A stretch of 37,686 nucleotides of DNA from Ophiothrix spiculata (taxonomy: Eukaryota > Echinodermata > Ophiuroidea > Amphilepidida > Ophiotrichidae), in NCBI GenBank assembly GCA_000969725.1, contig JXSR01S060313.1, one strand, 5' to 3'. The translations under genes were made by a program, and so were the position numbers. Position 1 is the first letter of the stretch. Each line of letters starts with the position of its first letter. The notes beneath the pieces are model-generated. The model did no database searches. It was given only the letters and a program-made list of their open reading frames with translations, and was not told the DNA's origin. Below, piece after piece: positions 19,772 through 30,556 of the stretch.

Positions 19772-20272
19772 CACTGAAAGCCAAAAGGGAGTCAGGGTTA
19801 CTCCAGAAAGGGAGTCCAGCAAATATTTGACTCTATGTCAATATTGACCCCATTTGGAGAGTCACTTGACTCCCTTAGAGAGTCAATTGACTCTTTAAGA
19901 AACAAAAATGTTCCCCGGTTACTCCATATTTAAGTTTAGCGTATGTTACGTTTAGTGATGATTAACTAAATCTAAGCAATAGGGCCTACGGTTTTACTTC
20001 AGTTTATACCACTGCCGATACTGATGTTACTGCGATCCGTATATATATGGTGATTATTAACCGTGTATGGAAATTCTGTGGTGTTTATTATTTGAGCTGT
20101 TATCTGTGCACTGAAAGCACAAAGGGAGTCAACGTGACTCCTCATGAGAGTCAACGTGACTCCTCATGAGAGTCAACGCGACTCTTCATGAGAGTCACCG
20201 TGACTCTTCATGAGAGTCATGGATGCTGGACTCCCTTTTAGGAGTCATTTGACTCCCTTTTGGCTTTCAGTG
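19772..20272. mobile_element. TIR element with perfect 23-bp ends
   Basis: The left end, 19772-19794 (CACTGAAAGCCAAAAGGGAG and three more bases), is exactly reverse-complemented at 20250-20272. A second, imperfect left-type end (CACTGAAAGCACAAAGGGAG) lies at 20109, so the structure may be two overlapping copies, 19772-~20100 truncated and 20109-20272 complete. The interior is rich in GAGTCA/TGACTC words. No target-site duplication is apparent. Confidence 0.7.
20126..20235. repeat. 22-bp tandem repeat of small palindromes
   Basis: Unit GAGTCAACGTGACTCCTCAT plus two bases starts at 20126, 20148, 20170, 20192 and 20214. Within each unit GAGTCA pairs with TGACTC, so every repeat is a mini-hairpin. 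Later units show CTC to CTT and AACG to ACCG changes. The array lies inside the TIR element. Confidence 0.88.
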
Positions 20273-20344
20273 AGGTCATGTTTGAAATCTAAAATGAACT
20301 CGATGTAGGCCTATCGTTTGTACAGCTTCACATAATCTGGGTTG

Positions 20345-20536
20345 GGCAGACTCAGATGGACGAATCAAGTGACAGTTTTAGACGCAGGAGGAAGGCCGGA
20401 GTATCCGAAGGAAAACCTACGGAAGTGAGTGCATGGACTGTTAACCAAATGCACATACAGGAATCAAACCACGAACATCCGGGACTCATTAGTGCAAAGT
20501 GAGGAAAGGACCACTGCGCTTCCCACTTTCCCAATT
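20345..20536 (-). mobile_element. tRNA-derived SINE, minus strand
   Basis: Read in complement, the sequence has an A-box-like AAGCGCAGTGGTCC, a B-box-like GGTTTGATTCC, and the tail GTAGGTTTTCCTTCGGATAC followed by TCCGGCCTTCCTCC and AAAACTGTCACTTGA. That order is the layout of a tRNA-headed SINE. The tRNA part is degenerate. Confidence 0.65.
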
Positions 20537-20625
20537 TAGTTTCTTGTCCAAGAACATAGCTAATGGGCTGTAAAGCCTAAACTCAGGACCTGAGGCATTG
20601 CTATTCCACTAGACCACACAAACTC
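20537..20625 (-). mobile_element. second tRNA-like fragment, minus strand
   Basis: In complement, TGTGTGGTCTAGTGGAATAG resembles an A box, and the segment ends in TTCTTGGACAAGAAAC, similar to a SINE tail. It directly abuts the SINE at 20345-20536, so the two may form one composite. The B box is not convincing. Confidence 0.4.
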
Positions 20626-20821
20626 CTCAAAAATCAGAATTACATAAGTGATTATAATAAAGATTTCTGGACTAAATGACCTCAACTCTGCGGTCTAATT
20701 CGTCAATTTCCCAGACATGACTTTACATGTTTTTCTAATGGTAATCCTCACAACAGGAGTACATCAATTACATAACAATCCCATGAAAACTACTGGACAA
20801 GTTGACTACATGGCCTCTTTA

Positions 20822-21005
20822 GGAGCGCACCGTTAGATTTCCAGGGGGAGCAGGAAGTTGGGTTCTGGGGTTTTTTTTGTCACGTCCCGTTCGGGGCGAT
20901 TTTTTTTCTTACAAAATTACTGTTTTTTTCCCTTATTCCATATTCAGGAGTGAATTGTTTTTCTTCTCCCCCCCCCCCCCCCCTGGAAATCTAATTGTGC
21001 GCCCC
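20822..21005. mobile_element. MITE copy A, GGGGCRCACC ends, TTA duplication
   Basis: The left end reads GGAGCGCACCGTTAGATTTC then CAGGGGG. The complemented right end reads GGGGCGCACAATTAGATTTC then CAGGGGG. TTA flanks both ends (20819-20821, 21006-21008). The body matches copy B at 30557-30781 throughout (GGAAGTTGGGTTC, a T run, CATTCAGG/CGTTCGGGG and a C run). Confidence 0.82.
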
Positions 21006-21072
21006 TTAACGTTTCTTTTACTTCTTTTCTTTTCTGTATTGGATTCTCTTGATATCTATGATAAAAGTTTTA

Positions 21073-21423
21073 AAGGGGCAATTCATGATCCACTTTTCTC
21101 CCTCAAGGTCACCTCTATAAAATTTGATTTTTTTTAGCTTATAAGAATCCTCAAGTGGTATATGTTACAATCCCCAAACCATTCTTTCATATGTGCTTGC
21201 ATTTTTGAGAAAAGTGAAAAAATGTGTCATTTTCTAATTATTGTCGGGGCCCCGACAGTAATTACAACACAGTAGTCTATGGGGATTTTCAAAAATGCTG
21301 AAAAGCTTGTAACTTGGAAACGAACAGTCGGAATCAAGTGAAATTTTCAGTATATATTTATGTTGTACTCTTCTTTTTATTTAGCTAGAAAAAAGACCAC
21401 ATCAAAATCATGAATTGCACCTT
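21073..21423. mobile_element. MITE, AAGGGGCAATTCATGAT ends, TA duplication
   Basis: A 17-bp inverted repeat with one mismatch (AAGGGGCAATTCATGAT against AAGGTGCAATTCATGAT) is flanked by TA on both sides (21071-21072, 21424-21425). The body contains a 16-base GC-rich palindrome, TGTCGGGGCCCCGACA, at 21242-21257. No coding sequence. Confidence 0.75.
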
Positions 21424-21425
21424 TA

Positions 21426-22420
21426 AGTCTACAAGATCTTTGATATTCGAGTCACCTAATTTTGACTAAGTAATTTTCATGATTCCTAAAGGCAAGTAAA
21501 ATAAATTATGCCTTTTAGGTACACACTTTTTAAAAATTGGGTGAGGGAGGTCCTTAATGATTATTTATTATTTTTCCAAAATTTATTTATTTGTATGTAA
21601 AATCCATGCTTGGGGAAAAGCTTGGGGATGATGCTAAACTTGTCCAAAGCCCCTTAGTAGAAAATGTCTGATCAATCCTCTCATGGCCAGAAAGATACTT
21701 TTATCCTCATCTAAACAGCAGCCTTTTTAAACTGCTCATCAGTTTCCTCAGTATTGACCTCTATGAACTTGGATTGCAATTTGCTCGGACATGACTTTAC
21801 TGTTTTCTTATACCATGCATCTCAATGGGGCGCATCAATTACAAACTCACAATCAAACCGCAAGAAAAATATATCTGATTTTATGGTGTTCTAGCATGGC
21901 CTTAAAACACTGCATCCCTAACATTAAATTTGACATTTATGTTGTGGACTCAAATCAAACAAAACCAATGTCAGACTTTTTTTGTAGGCCAAACACATGA
22001 ATCTCTTTTCCTAAAACCCTGGGGGCCACTCGAAGAACAAAACGGTACGCATGCTCGTCAGAGCAACTCAAAATCGTACCCTAAATATTGTATTCATGTG
22101 TAACAGCATATTCCAATCCTTATTGGCGTAAAATATTCAAAATCATACCTCTTAATGACATCATGGAAATTTGACCCATTAATGGCGAAACACACTGAAA
22201 TGGACCTTCAACGGCATAACACACTATTTTCTACAATAAAAAACATTAATATAATACATTGGAATCCTTTTCTGTTGTAATTTTAAAATAATAATTTTAG
22301 AATAGCTGGCGAAAAGGTGACCCTAAAGTTAAAGATATCATAAGAAGACAACACTTAATGTTGAAAGTAACCCTAAACAGACACCCCCTTTTTAAAGACT
22401 TTGATGTCCCTTGAAGAAGA
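21426..22420. other. no gene; possible degraded MITE from 22020
   Basis: Mostly featureless AT-rich DNA. GGGGGCCACTCG at 22021 resembles the GGGAGGGCACTC ends of the hAT-like family at 7710 and 30006, but no matching right end is found. Confidence 0.35.
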
Positions 22421-23215
22421 TCTAGAAAGTTTAACTTTGATTTCAATTCCTTTCATCTTTATTTATGTTCATCTTATGTTCATCTTATGCAACTATAAGA
22501 AACAGAAAGATATTTATAAAACACCTTCATAAAATCAGCCATAATTGCTCTAACAAGCGCCGACATTTCACATGGAAACCTGCCACCACTGATAACACAC
22601 ATTTATTGCTCAGAGGAGGGTGGCCGTGGCAATTGTTACTGGTTGCCGAACTTGCCAGGCGGTATCGTAGCCAATCCCCCGGTTGCATCATGTCCTAAAC
22701 CTCCTCTGGCGTAAAGCCGTTGGGATTCGTGGAAAAATACAACTTCCGGGATGATCACTTAAATTATTTTCGGTAAAAAAATATGATAACATCTATAAAA
22801 AGTGGGGTACCCCAGCGGGTTTGGAATGACATATTATGTTGATTACTATAATTACTATAAGAACACTTTTGTAATTTTTTGAGGAAAGGTAAAAATATGA
22901 TTTTTGTAATATTTTCTTCAATACGTGACCCAATAGAAATACACGTAAAACGTATCCTAAACTTGCGTTTTAGAAACCCCTCATCCCTAAATCTAGTGGA
23001 TGCTATTTATTGTGTCCTATGCCGCCTGTTTATTGCTGGTTGCAGTCAGGTTCAATGCTAAGAAAATGGATGTGATCTAATTGATGCTAGAAAGTTAAAC
23101 TTTGATTTCAATTCCTTTCATCTTTATGTTAACCTAATAGTAATAAAACTATAAGAAACAAAAGAAACAACCGACATTTCACATGGAAACCTGCCACCAC
23201 TGATAACACACATCG
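22421..23215. repeat. dispersed direct duplication, two blocks
   Basis: A block starting TTTGATTTCAATTCCTTTCA (22436) and ending ACATTTCACATGGAAACCTG...CACTGATAACACACAT (to about 22602) recurs at about 23101-23213 in shorter form. The 500 bases between are single-copy. A 98-bp segment at 22611-22708 bounded by CAGAGGAGG/CCTCCTCTG follows the first block only. A hydrophobic open frame across 22465-22698 is not supported. Confidence 0.65.
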
Positions 23216-23458
23216 CTTTCCTCTCTCCATCGCCAATGTGAACGCTTCCGTTTCCATCGCTATGTTATTACACGCTACATTAACTCCGTGTTGGAGGCAA
23301 AATGGCTTTGTATCAAGCAAAACAAAAGGAGTCAGAAATAAACGAAACCAAGTAAATCATGTTACCTCTATACACAGTAATTCAGGATGTCCTTATTATG
23401 CCTAAATGATTCAATTTGCTTCTTCGTTTACAAATTTCCTGTCAATTTTGTTATTACT

Positions 23459-23780
23459 ACAATAAATATTTCAATTATGAATTTGTGGTACACCCCTATT
23501 ATATTGGGAGGTTTGTATATGGAACATTGCACTTGTCGTAACCTATTCCATATCGATATGATCTGACCTATATTGAGCAAATATTTTGAGTATAAATTCC
23601 TTGAATAGTCCTATTTTCATGCAGCGTTTTATTGAAAACATCGTAATGGGTCTTAAGTTATCCTAAATCGATATAATCTTTGTGGATAATAAATATTTCA
23701 ATAAGAATTTCTTGTACAGCCCTGTACATGTACAGTGGGAGTAAATGAACATCGTACTAGTCATAAACTATATTATACGA
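23459..23780. repeat. diverged tandem repeat, about 115 or 230 bp
   Basis: AATAAATATTTCAATTATGAATTTGTGGTACACCCCT...GGGAG (near 23461) is echoed at about 23687 by AATAAATATTTCAATAAGAATTTCTTGTACAGCCCT...GGGAG. A weaker middle copy (TTGAGTATAAATTCCTTGAATAGTCCT) lies between them. Each is followed by a GTACTAGTC or CACTTGTC element. Non-coding. Confidence 0.6.
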
Positions 23781-23818
23781 ATACAATCTATCTATTTATA
23801 TATTGAGTGTATGTTTAC

Positions 23819-23968
23819 ATTTATGAAGATTTTGATTCAGGCAGGCATCCTCTGTAAACAAGCATGCAACAAGCAGCTGATTAACGCACTTATATAGCTC
23901 TTGCTCAGAGATGTCCACTACCCTCTGCAGTACACTCAAAAGTGTGCCCAGGCAGCGTGCGCTCATTG
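23819..23968 (-). CDS. candidate internal exon, unrecognised protein
   Basis: The minus strand between an acceptor-like boundary (CTCCCATGGACCTAG, then CAATG) and a donor-like GTAAAC at 23818-23813 gives about 50 protein-like codons, containing MSARCLGTLLSVLQRVV and SEQELYKCVNQLLVACLF. The pattern is helical, leucine- and cysteine-rich, resembling helical-repeat proteins in style. The open frame itself runs 23796-23978. It could belong to the same minus-strand gene as 219-642, which would place the Ig receptor inside one of its introns, but nothing here links the two. Family unknown. Confidence 0.33.
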
Positions 23969-24009
23969 CTAGGTCCATGGGAGGGGTGATCCGTGGTGAA
24001 TGGTACTAG

Positions 24010-25455
24010 TTCTAATGCACGTATACCACAATGATCATAAGGGGAAATAAATTAGTCCGTACTTTTCGAATCATATATGTACCCAATGTTGTTGTATATT
24101 CAAATGAACATAATGTAAATTTACTAGCAACAAAATCAGCCAAAAATACTACCAAAACCATAAACAATTCATGTAAAAAATACAAATACACAGTGATTTG
24201 GCCTTAATTTATCCTACTAATCGTTACTAGTCTTTTACACAATACAAAACCACCAATTCACAATGTTGTAGAAAGCAAGAGAAATAGTAAAACAGAGTTT
24301 GACTGCTTGTGACACTATACTTCAAGATTTATAGGGTACCCATAATTAAATATTTACCAAAATACAGAAAAAGTTTTGAAAATCAGATGAACCGGCCAAA
24401 AAACATTTTTTGTGTCGCATCAAAAATTTTCCCGCCAAAGTTTCAAAAACCGTGTTCCCGAAGGAATTTTTGCATTAAAATTTTGCTCAAATTTGCATAT
24501 TGCAAATTGTATAATTACATCGCAAAAAATAAAATTAGAAAAGTTATTCGGTTTAGATTTAATGGGCAAAACAAATTTGAACAGCGCCCTCGAAAAATCA
24601 CTTTATGCTAATTAGCATGAAAACGACTGGATCGTTAAGTTGCGTTAAGTTTGACAATTACAATTGGAGCGGCGATGTAAAAATATTTCACATTTTCACA
24701 AAAACCTGTGGTAGGTCCCCTAGGAACCCCCCCCCCCCCCCCCTTGGTCACTTAAGTGTTAATGTACTCAAAGATGAGACTCGGGGGGTGTTGTTGATGG
24801 AAGGTACGGGTATGTGCCGCCCTTAAGATCCCCTTACCCGTTAATATCCTTGTCAGGATACAAGAATACCAGAGAGAGAGTTTTCCTGGATGTTTATGCA
24901 TCCAAATATGTAACTATTCATGGCCAAATTGATACTTTTTCTTGCCTCTGTTAGCTAATTACTAGACTTGCTCCAAGTCTCTGTTGTCCTGTACTCTCTC
25001 CAAAATATTCAGTTTTCTGTGAAAGTTGTATTTCCACTGTCCATGCTTTTAAGCATGCTATTTTTAAAACAGTTGCACAGGTATCCAATATAGGCCTACT
25101 TTAATTCTCACAAAGTCTCAAATTGTAGCGGAGAACCAAAAAATCATCACTGTTTGCATTTAAATGTTCTTCAAACTTTCTATTTTGGTATTTAACAATG
25201 GACCATAGAACCTCAACCTACACTGACCATGGCCTGACAGAGGACACAAAGTAGTTTAAGTTCATTCCTCCAAAATTAGACCATAAGTCCAACCACATTA
25301 CATTCCCCTATGTGAACTTGCAAATAAATTATGTTAGCAAGCAAATGTACTATGTGACTGTTACAACATATTATGAACTGTTTGACTACAGACAAAGGAC
25401 CTTCTGTCCAGGGTGTCTACTAGCTTATCTGTATTTCCTCCAAGCATCTGTGGGT
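24010..25455. other. no gene; poly-C run and a hAT-like fragment
   Basis: Mostly AT-rich and featureless. A poly-C run lies at about 24728-24743. The segment 24780-24835 (GGTACGGGTATGTGCCGCCC, then a GATCCCCTT) resembles the interior of the element at 7710-8204 (GGGTATGTGCCACTTTGGAG). Overlapping frames at 24309-24615 are K/N/F-rich and unsupported. Confidence 0.4.
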
Positions 25456-26065
25456 AGGAAACTGAATTCAGAGGGAGGTAAAACCATTGATTTACTGTAT
25501 ATCATATACATTGGGAATAGAACTAGTATCGTTCCCCTAATCTCCCCTCCCATGGACCCAGCAATGAGCCCGGGCAGCGCGCTACCCGGCTGTGGACATT
25601 TGTGAGTTCCTGGTTTGTTTTCTTCTATGGGGTGTTGTACAGTTAGAGAAGTCAGTTGAGAGCCATCAAAATACTTTTCCGGGATTCTGACAAGACTGAA
25701 CCGAGAATTCAAGGGCTGTTCTTTCACTGGGGTTTCAGTTTGATTCAGAGAGTACCAGACACATGGTATACACTAAATTGAATAATATTGACAGCCCGAA
25801 ACAAGGGCTAATTGGGAAGTGAGAATAATTAAAGAAATGGGAAGCAGGCCTTGCATGTATTGGATATTGGAAAAGGGGATACAGCCTCACACCTTGGAGC
25901 AAGGCTAAGAAACTGAATTCAGAGGGAGGTAAATTAAAACCATTGATTTACTGTATATCATATACATTGGGAAGTGAGAATAATTAAAGAAATGGGAAGC
26001 AGGCCTTGCATGTATTGGATATTGGAATAGGGGATACAGCCTCACGCCTTGGAGCAAGGCTAGCT
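25456..26065. repeat. 159-bp tandem duplication with an extra partial copy
   Basis: A unit containing GGGAAGTGAGAATAATTAAAG, GGCCTTGCATGTATTGGATA and CCTTGGAGCAAGGCTA occurs at about 25813 and again at about 25972. The linking block GAAACTGAATTCAGAGGGAG...TACTGTATATCATATAC also occurs alone at 25459-25511. The copies are nearly identical, so the duplication is recent. Confidence 0.85.
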
Positions 26066-26279
26066 AATTACATACTTATACTGATCTATATTCTACTGGT
26101 GGTTTGTGAATCTTACTACATCAAGTTTTGCATTCATGATGATTGTCTTACAATGACACTCAGAAATAGACAAGTTCCTGTCTCCATGCCTTCATTTACC
26201 CGATAAACTTTTCAATTTTTCTACCAATTAACAAGAAAACATCCAAAACATATTCATACATTTATGACACAAAGAAAAG

Positions 26280-27520
26280 TGATTTGACCCTAGAAACCCG
26301 AGACCAGCCAGATCTCGGTTCCAAGTGAGAGACAGCCAACCTACTACAGATTTCACTGTTGCTTGGACGTGATCAACCTGATTTGGGCTCAACAAAAGTA
26401 GGGGAAACTGGGAACAAATAGAACATGTAACAAGTTGTAACACTTTCCTCCTGGAGTTTTTTTGGTAAATTCCCCCATAAAGTTTAACTCTACAATTTAG
26501 ACACCTGAGATTATCAATATTTTGGTTCCAAGTGTGAAAGCCAACTAGGCCCGAGCGTATTGATATTTGAGCATTTACAATGTTAGAACGGGAAGTTTAA
26601 CGGGTCTACTACGAACATATGATCTCTGAATTACAATAAAAATGTTATTTTTTCGCCGTTTACTTCGATCGGATGATGATTTTAATCATAAATTATTGAA
26701 CACAAAATTTTTGGTTTAAAATGCTATTATTTTATTGTCCAGTTTGGGTAATCAGTCAGCAGATTTTGTACCCGGGTAAGTTTATGATGGATGGGTAGTC
26801 CCAGGCCTAGAGCCAACCACTCTAGATTCTGCTGTTGCTTAGATGTCACCAACCTGATTTGGACTGAACAAAGATAGGGGAAATTGGGACAAATAGAACA
26901 TGGTGTTAAATCCAAATAATGTTGGACCCTAGAATTTAGAAACCTGAGACCATCCAGATCTTAGTCCCAAGTGTGATTGAGCCAACCTACTGCAGATTCC
27001 TCTGTTGCTTGGACGTGATCAACCTGATTTGGATTGAAATAAATTAGGGGAAACTGGGGATAAATTTAACATGTGGTAGGACGAAACACTTCACTCCTGT
27101 ATTTTTTGGCAAATTTACCCCTCTGCAAAATGTTTGACCTTAGAAACTCAAGACCATCCAGATCTTGGTCCCAAGAGTGAGCGAGCCAACCTACTAAAGA
27201 TTTCACTGTTGCTTGGACGTGATCAACCCGATTTGGATTGAACAAAATTAGGGGAAATTGGGGATAAATTTAACATGTGGTAGGATGAAACACTTCACTC
27301 CTGTAGTTTTTGGCAAATTTACCCCTCTGCAAAATGTTTGACCTTAGAAACCTGAGACCATCCAGATCTTGGTCCCAAGTGTGAGTGAGCCAACTTAATG
27401 CAGATTCCACTGGTTTTTTGGATGTGATCAACCTGATTGAACAAAGGTAGGGGAAACTGGGGATAAATTTAACATGTGGCAAGTTAAAAAACTTTACTCC
27501 TTGAGTTTTTGCCAAATTAA
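26280..27520. repeat. tandem repeat, about 205-bp unit, about 5 copies, interrupted
   Basis: The unit is GACC.TAGAAAC..GAGACCA, CCAGATCT.GGT.CCAAGTG, GCCAACCTACT, TGTTGCTTGGACGTGATCAA, CCTGATTTGG, AAATT.GGGGAAA.TGGG, AACATGT and CACTTCACTCCTG..TTTTTGG. Copies of the TGATCAACCTG core lie near 26370, 26848 (changed), 27017, 27228 and 27426. About 230 bp of unrelated sequence (26530-26760) interrupts the array. Minus-strand frames through the copies look alike only because of the repetition. Confidence 0.85.
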
Positions 27521-27544
27521 CCCCAAATATTTGCTATCGAATTT

Positions 27545-27740
27545 AAAGTATGAACCGGTACCAAACATTTGGTGCAATGTATATGGCAATTCAATACATG
27601 TGCAATCTAGCGCGAAATTTTATTTGGTCTTAACTCGGTGTTGAAGTGATTTTATTTGGAGTCGCTCGTCATTTTGACGTCACAACCAAATGTTTGGTAG
27701 CGAAAGTTTTGTTTAAAGGCCAACTATGTTTTCACCCATA
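27545..27740. mobile_element. uninterrupted copy of the element split at 17100-18835
   Basis: It contains ACATGTGCAATCTAGCGCG, CTCGGTGTTGAAGTGATTTT, TTTGGAGTCGCTCGTC, TTGACGTCACAACCAAATG and TTTGGTAGCGAAAGTTTTG in the same order as the two halves at 17100-17158 and 18732-18835. The ends GGTACCAAACATTTGGT and ACCAAATGTTTGGTAGC are partly inverted repeats. Confidence 0.65.
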
Positions 27741-28447
27741 CACCAGTCGATATGCACCTCCAATCTTGGGACACCTCAGTAATTACTTTGTCAAATTGGT
27801 CTATATAAAAGCAGGGGTCTATAATTAATGGCCAAATCTAGCCTGTCAACCATTCTAATTTGTTCCTTGGATCACCTCCTAACAGTACAAGTTTGAAAAT
27901 TTCAGCAAGATGTCTTTAGAGTTGGAGTTACATTGATATAATTGTGATCCCCTATATTAAAGCACTGGTGGATCTAGGATCTGAAAAAAAATGGTTGATT
28001 TGTGGTGCAGGGAAGGTATTTGTACAAAAAAAAATGTCAAAATTATGCAGATTTTTCAGGATTTTACAAAATTATTGGGGCTGGCACCCCCTCCACACCC
28101 CAGATCTGACACTGTAAAAGCCATGATGTACGATTTCATCTTCATCTATTTACTATTTCTGAAAGGGTCAAAATAGGATCAGTTTAATAAAATATGAGTT
28201 TATACTAGTTTACCTTGATATGTTGAGAAACGTGCTAGCGTTCATGCAGATCTCCTGATATTTGACTGCTATACAAGAAGTCGGTGTCTCTCACTTTGTA
28301 CGTGCAAGATAGCTGGTTGTGCATGCCAAGGCAAAATGGTTGAAAGGATTTTCTAAAGTTGAAATTTGGCTGCCAAACAAGGCGTCGGCTCACATTTTTG
28401 TTCAAGACTTCCAGTTGTTCATGCCAACGAAAAGGGGGTGATAGGAT
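27741..28447. other. no recognised feature
   Basis: Spacer without a supported gene or repeat. Confidence 0.45.
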
Positions 28448-28449
28448 TA

Positions 28450-28765
28450 AAGCTGGTTTCAGACTAGCCTGTCGTGCTACCGCACGACCATGCGACAGGC
28501 AAAAATTTAAAGTGCGCAAACTCGACCTTGTCGCATCAGAAAATCTTTGCGACAAGCACGACAAGCCAATATATCGATTACCCTGTCGCGATGGTCGCAA
28601 CGGCACAGTTTTTTGAGTTGGAATAAATTCAACTTTTCTTGCGACAGACCATTGCGGCAATATGCAAATGTGTCGTGCTACAGTGCGACAACTCAAAATT
28701 GCAAAATGCTTTGTCGTGTGCCGCAACGTCGCGTGCCGCAAAGACAGCTAGTCTGAAACCACCTT
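28450..28765. mobile_element. MITE, AAGSTGGTTTCAGACTAGC ends, TA duplication
   Basis: The left end AAGCTGGTTTCAGACTAGC and the complemented right end AAGGTGGTTTCAGACTAGC differ at one base. TA flanks both (28448-28449, 28766-28767). The body is rich in GTCG, TGCGAC and CGCAC words that form several small inverted repeats (for example GTCGTGCTACCGCACGAC). The 168-codon minus-strand frame across it arises from this composition and is not called a gene. Confidence 0.8.
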
Positions 28766-28815
28766 TAGAGGGGAGGCTCAGTCACATAACGATAAATAGA
28801 TCAGAGTTGTCAATA

Positions 28816-29019
28816 CTGTAAACGGGGATATTTTCGCGAGCAGAATTTTTATACACCCATTTCGCGCATATTAAATTAGCGTTTTAAGCTTCATTACGTA
28901 CACATAAAATGAATATATTCACAGGGTGTTATATTCACAGGGTGTTATATTCACGGCTAGATGATGATCTGCGAAATTCGCGAAAATGAAAACACTCGCG
29001 AAAACAACCCCGTTTACAG
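28816..29019. mobile_element. MITE, CTGTAAACGGGG ends, TA duplication
   Basis: The ends CTGTAAACGGGG and CCCCGTTTACAG are perfect inverted repeats, extended by ATTTTCGCGAG/CTCGCGAAAA with a small gap. TA lies outside both ends (28814-28815, 29020-29021). The centre repeats ATTCACAGGGTGTTAT at about 28917 and 28933, with a third partial copy. Confidence 0.85.
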
Positions 29020-29368
29020 TAACATTTGTCAGACATGTGTTTCCTGTAATTCCTCTCTTCTGGTGTTACAGAATGTGACTCTGTAAATCATATGAGAGAC
29101 TCAACCATGCTAGATCATTTTCAAATCAAGTTTCAAAGGTCCATTTTTTACAGAAAATCAGTTCACCTGACCTCAATTTTGGCACTACGGGCCTGACATA
29201 CCTACCAATTTAAAAGTTGAGTGCCCACCCCCCCCCCCCCCACCCCACCCGGAGGGTTTTCAAATAAAGACACAGAAACTGCATTACGTGGACATTGAAA
29301 AGTGAAAATGTCACTGGCAAATGGTCTATTAGAATAAAACTGTGTAGACTCTCATTCTTCTGGGATTG

Positions 29369-29497
29369 GATAGATAGACAAAATTAAATTAATTCTATGA
29401 CCAACCCAGCTGAAGACCGCAGGTTGCGTTCAAAACATCGGTTGGCGCTAAAGGTATGTCCAGTTGACTAGAATTAATTTTATTTTGTCTGTCTATC
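29369..29497. ncRNA. hammerhead-ribozyme-like fold, degenerate
   Basis: Outer arms GATAGATAGACAAAAT...AATTCTA (29369-29397) and TAGAATT...ATTTTGTCTGTCTATC (29468-29497) pair. Between them is CTGAAGA (29410-29416), which fits the hammerhead box CUGANGA, then a CGCA-GGT-TGCG hairpin, then AAAAC where GAAAC is expected, an ACAT/ATGT stem and GTC (29458-29460) at the expected cleavage site. The G of the GAAA box is missing, two extra bases follow stem II and stem I is weak next to the core, so activity is unlikely. Such motifs are known from Penelope-like retroelements; no reverse transcriptase is seen here. Confidence 0.3.
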
Positions 29498-29499
29498 AG

Positions 29500-30005
29500 A
29501 ATACATTTAGTAATACTAGCTCAATTATTTTTGCTAGCTTTCTGGCAATGTGCTAAACAAATGTAGTTTGACAAATTTTACATAACAAACTTCTTGAATT
29601 ACAGCCAGTAGCATATGGAAACCGTGTAAATATCCATGACAAAACTTGAGACTTTCCTAGCCTTAAACCAACACAGGATAGACAAACTAAATGATCCATG
29701 GAATATAGGGCATCAGGTCTTCTGATACACTAACACAGGATGTAAAGGCTTGTCCATCATGTTTCTGTCATAATACATGAAATACAATCTGGGAAAAATG
29801 GTCACATGTCGCAAGACAATTACACCACCTTCTCATTTAATCATTAATTGTTTCAGCATTCCTGCTAAGGCCGAATGGCACAGTAGTTGGGAGACTTGAC
29901 GCAACAGGTTTCTAAAAATGTGCAATAAAGATTCTTTTCCTCTATTTATTTGGCCAATTTTCAGCCTCAGCTCATGATTTTGACGTATTCAATGTTGACA
30001 AAATT
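29500..30005. other. no recognised feature
   Basis: AT-rich spacer. Nothing supported. Confidence 0.45.
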
Positions 30006-30520
30006 GCCCGGGGGGCACTGACATTGCAAAGTGGACACCATGCTCATACATGGCCTTTCAAAATGGACCCTAAACAAGTAATTATCTTTTCTTCATATAA
30101 TACCCTAAACAAGTATTAAATCAAGTCTGACCTTTTCAGATAACCCTTAATTAATGTTTTTTATAAGATGTTCTTAATCTTATTGGCTAAATATTGGTCT
30201 TTTAACCGCACATTTGCTCATAACAATAATAACAAAGTTAAATATAATTTATAAAGTTATCAGCTGATTGTTCTTTTTGGTTGAAAGCAACATTTTTTAG
30301 GAAAGATCACATTTTCATACCCATCAAGCTATTGTAAACTATACCCTTATTTTCAGATTTTTGCAATTTAAACTATACCCTTATTTTCAGATTTTTGCAA
30401 TTTTGATACCCTTTCCAATGTACTTGAGTACATCGCCCGTACCTAAAAAAACAACCCTTTTTACTTGTTTTTGTGTACGCGCATGGTGTCCACCTCATAA
30501 TGAGAGTGGCCCTCCCGGGC
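30006..30520. mobile_element. hAT-like MITE related to 7710-8204
   Basis: GCCCGGGGGGCACT on the left pairs, with one gap, with AGTGGCCCTCCCGGGC on the right. Next to the ends, TGGACACCATGC and GCATGGTGTCCACC also pair. The interior repeats CCCTAAACAAGTA and ACTATACCCTTATTTTCAGA (30338 and 30371). No clean 8-bp duplication is visible. Confidence 0.65.
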
Positions 30521-30556
30521 ATAATAGCAAGAATTGGCATAAGCTCAAAAACCTTA

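Noticed and set aside
22611-22708. 98-bp MITE with CAGAGGAGG ends
   Set aside because: Inverted repeat is only 9 bp and no target-site duplication is seen; too weak to call.
26228-27515. Repeated minus-strand frames with similar peptides (FPYLCS, VTSK)
   Set aside because: They follow the 205-bp tandem repeat and are interrupted in different places in each copy.
28235-28741. 168-codon minus-strand open frame
   Set aside because: It lies almost wholly within a TIR element whose GTCG/CGAC-rich composition keeps stops rare; the translation has no domain or hydrophobic core pattern.
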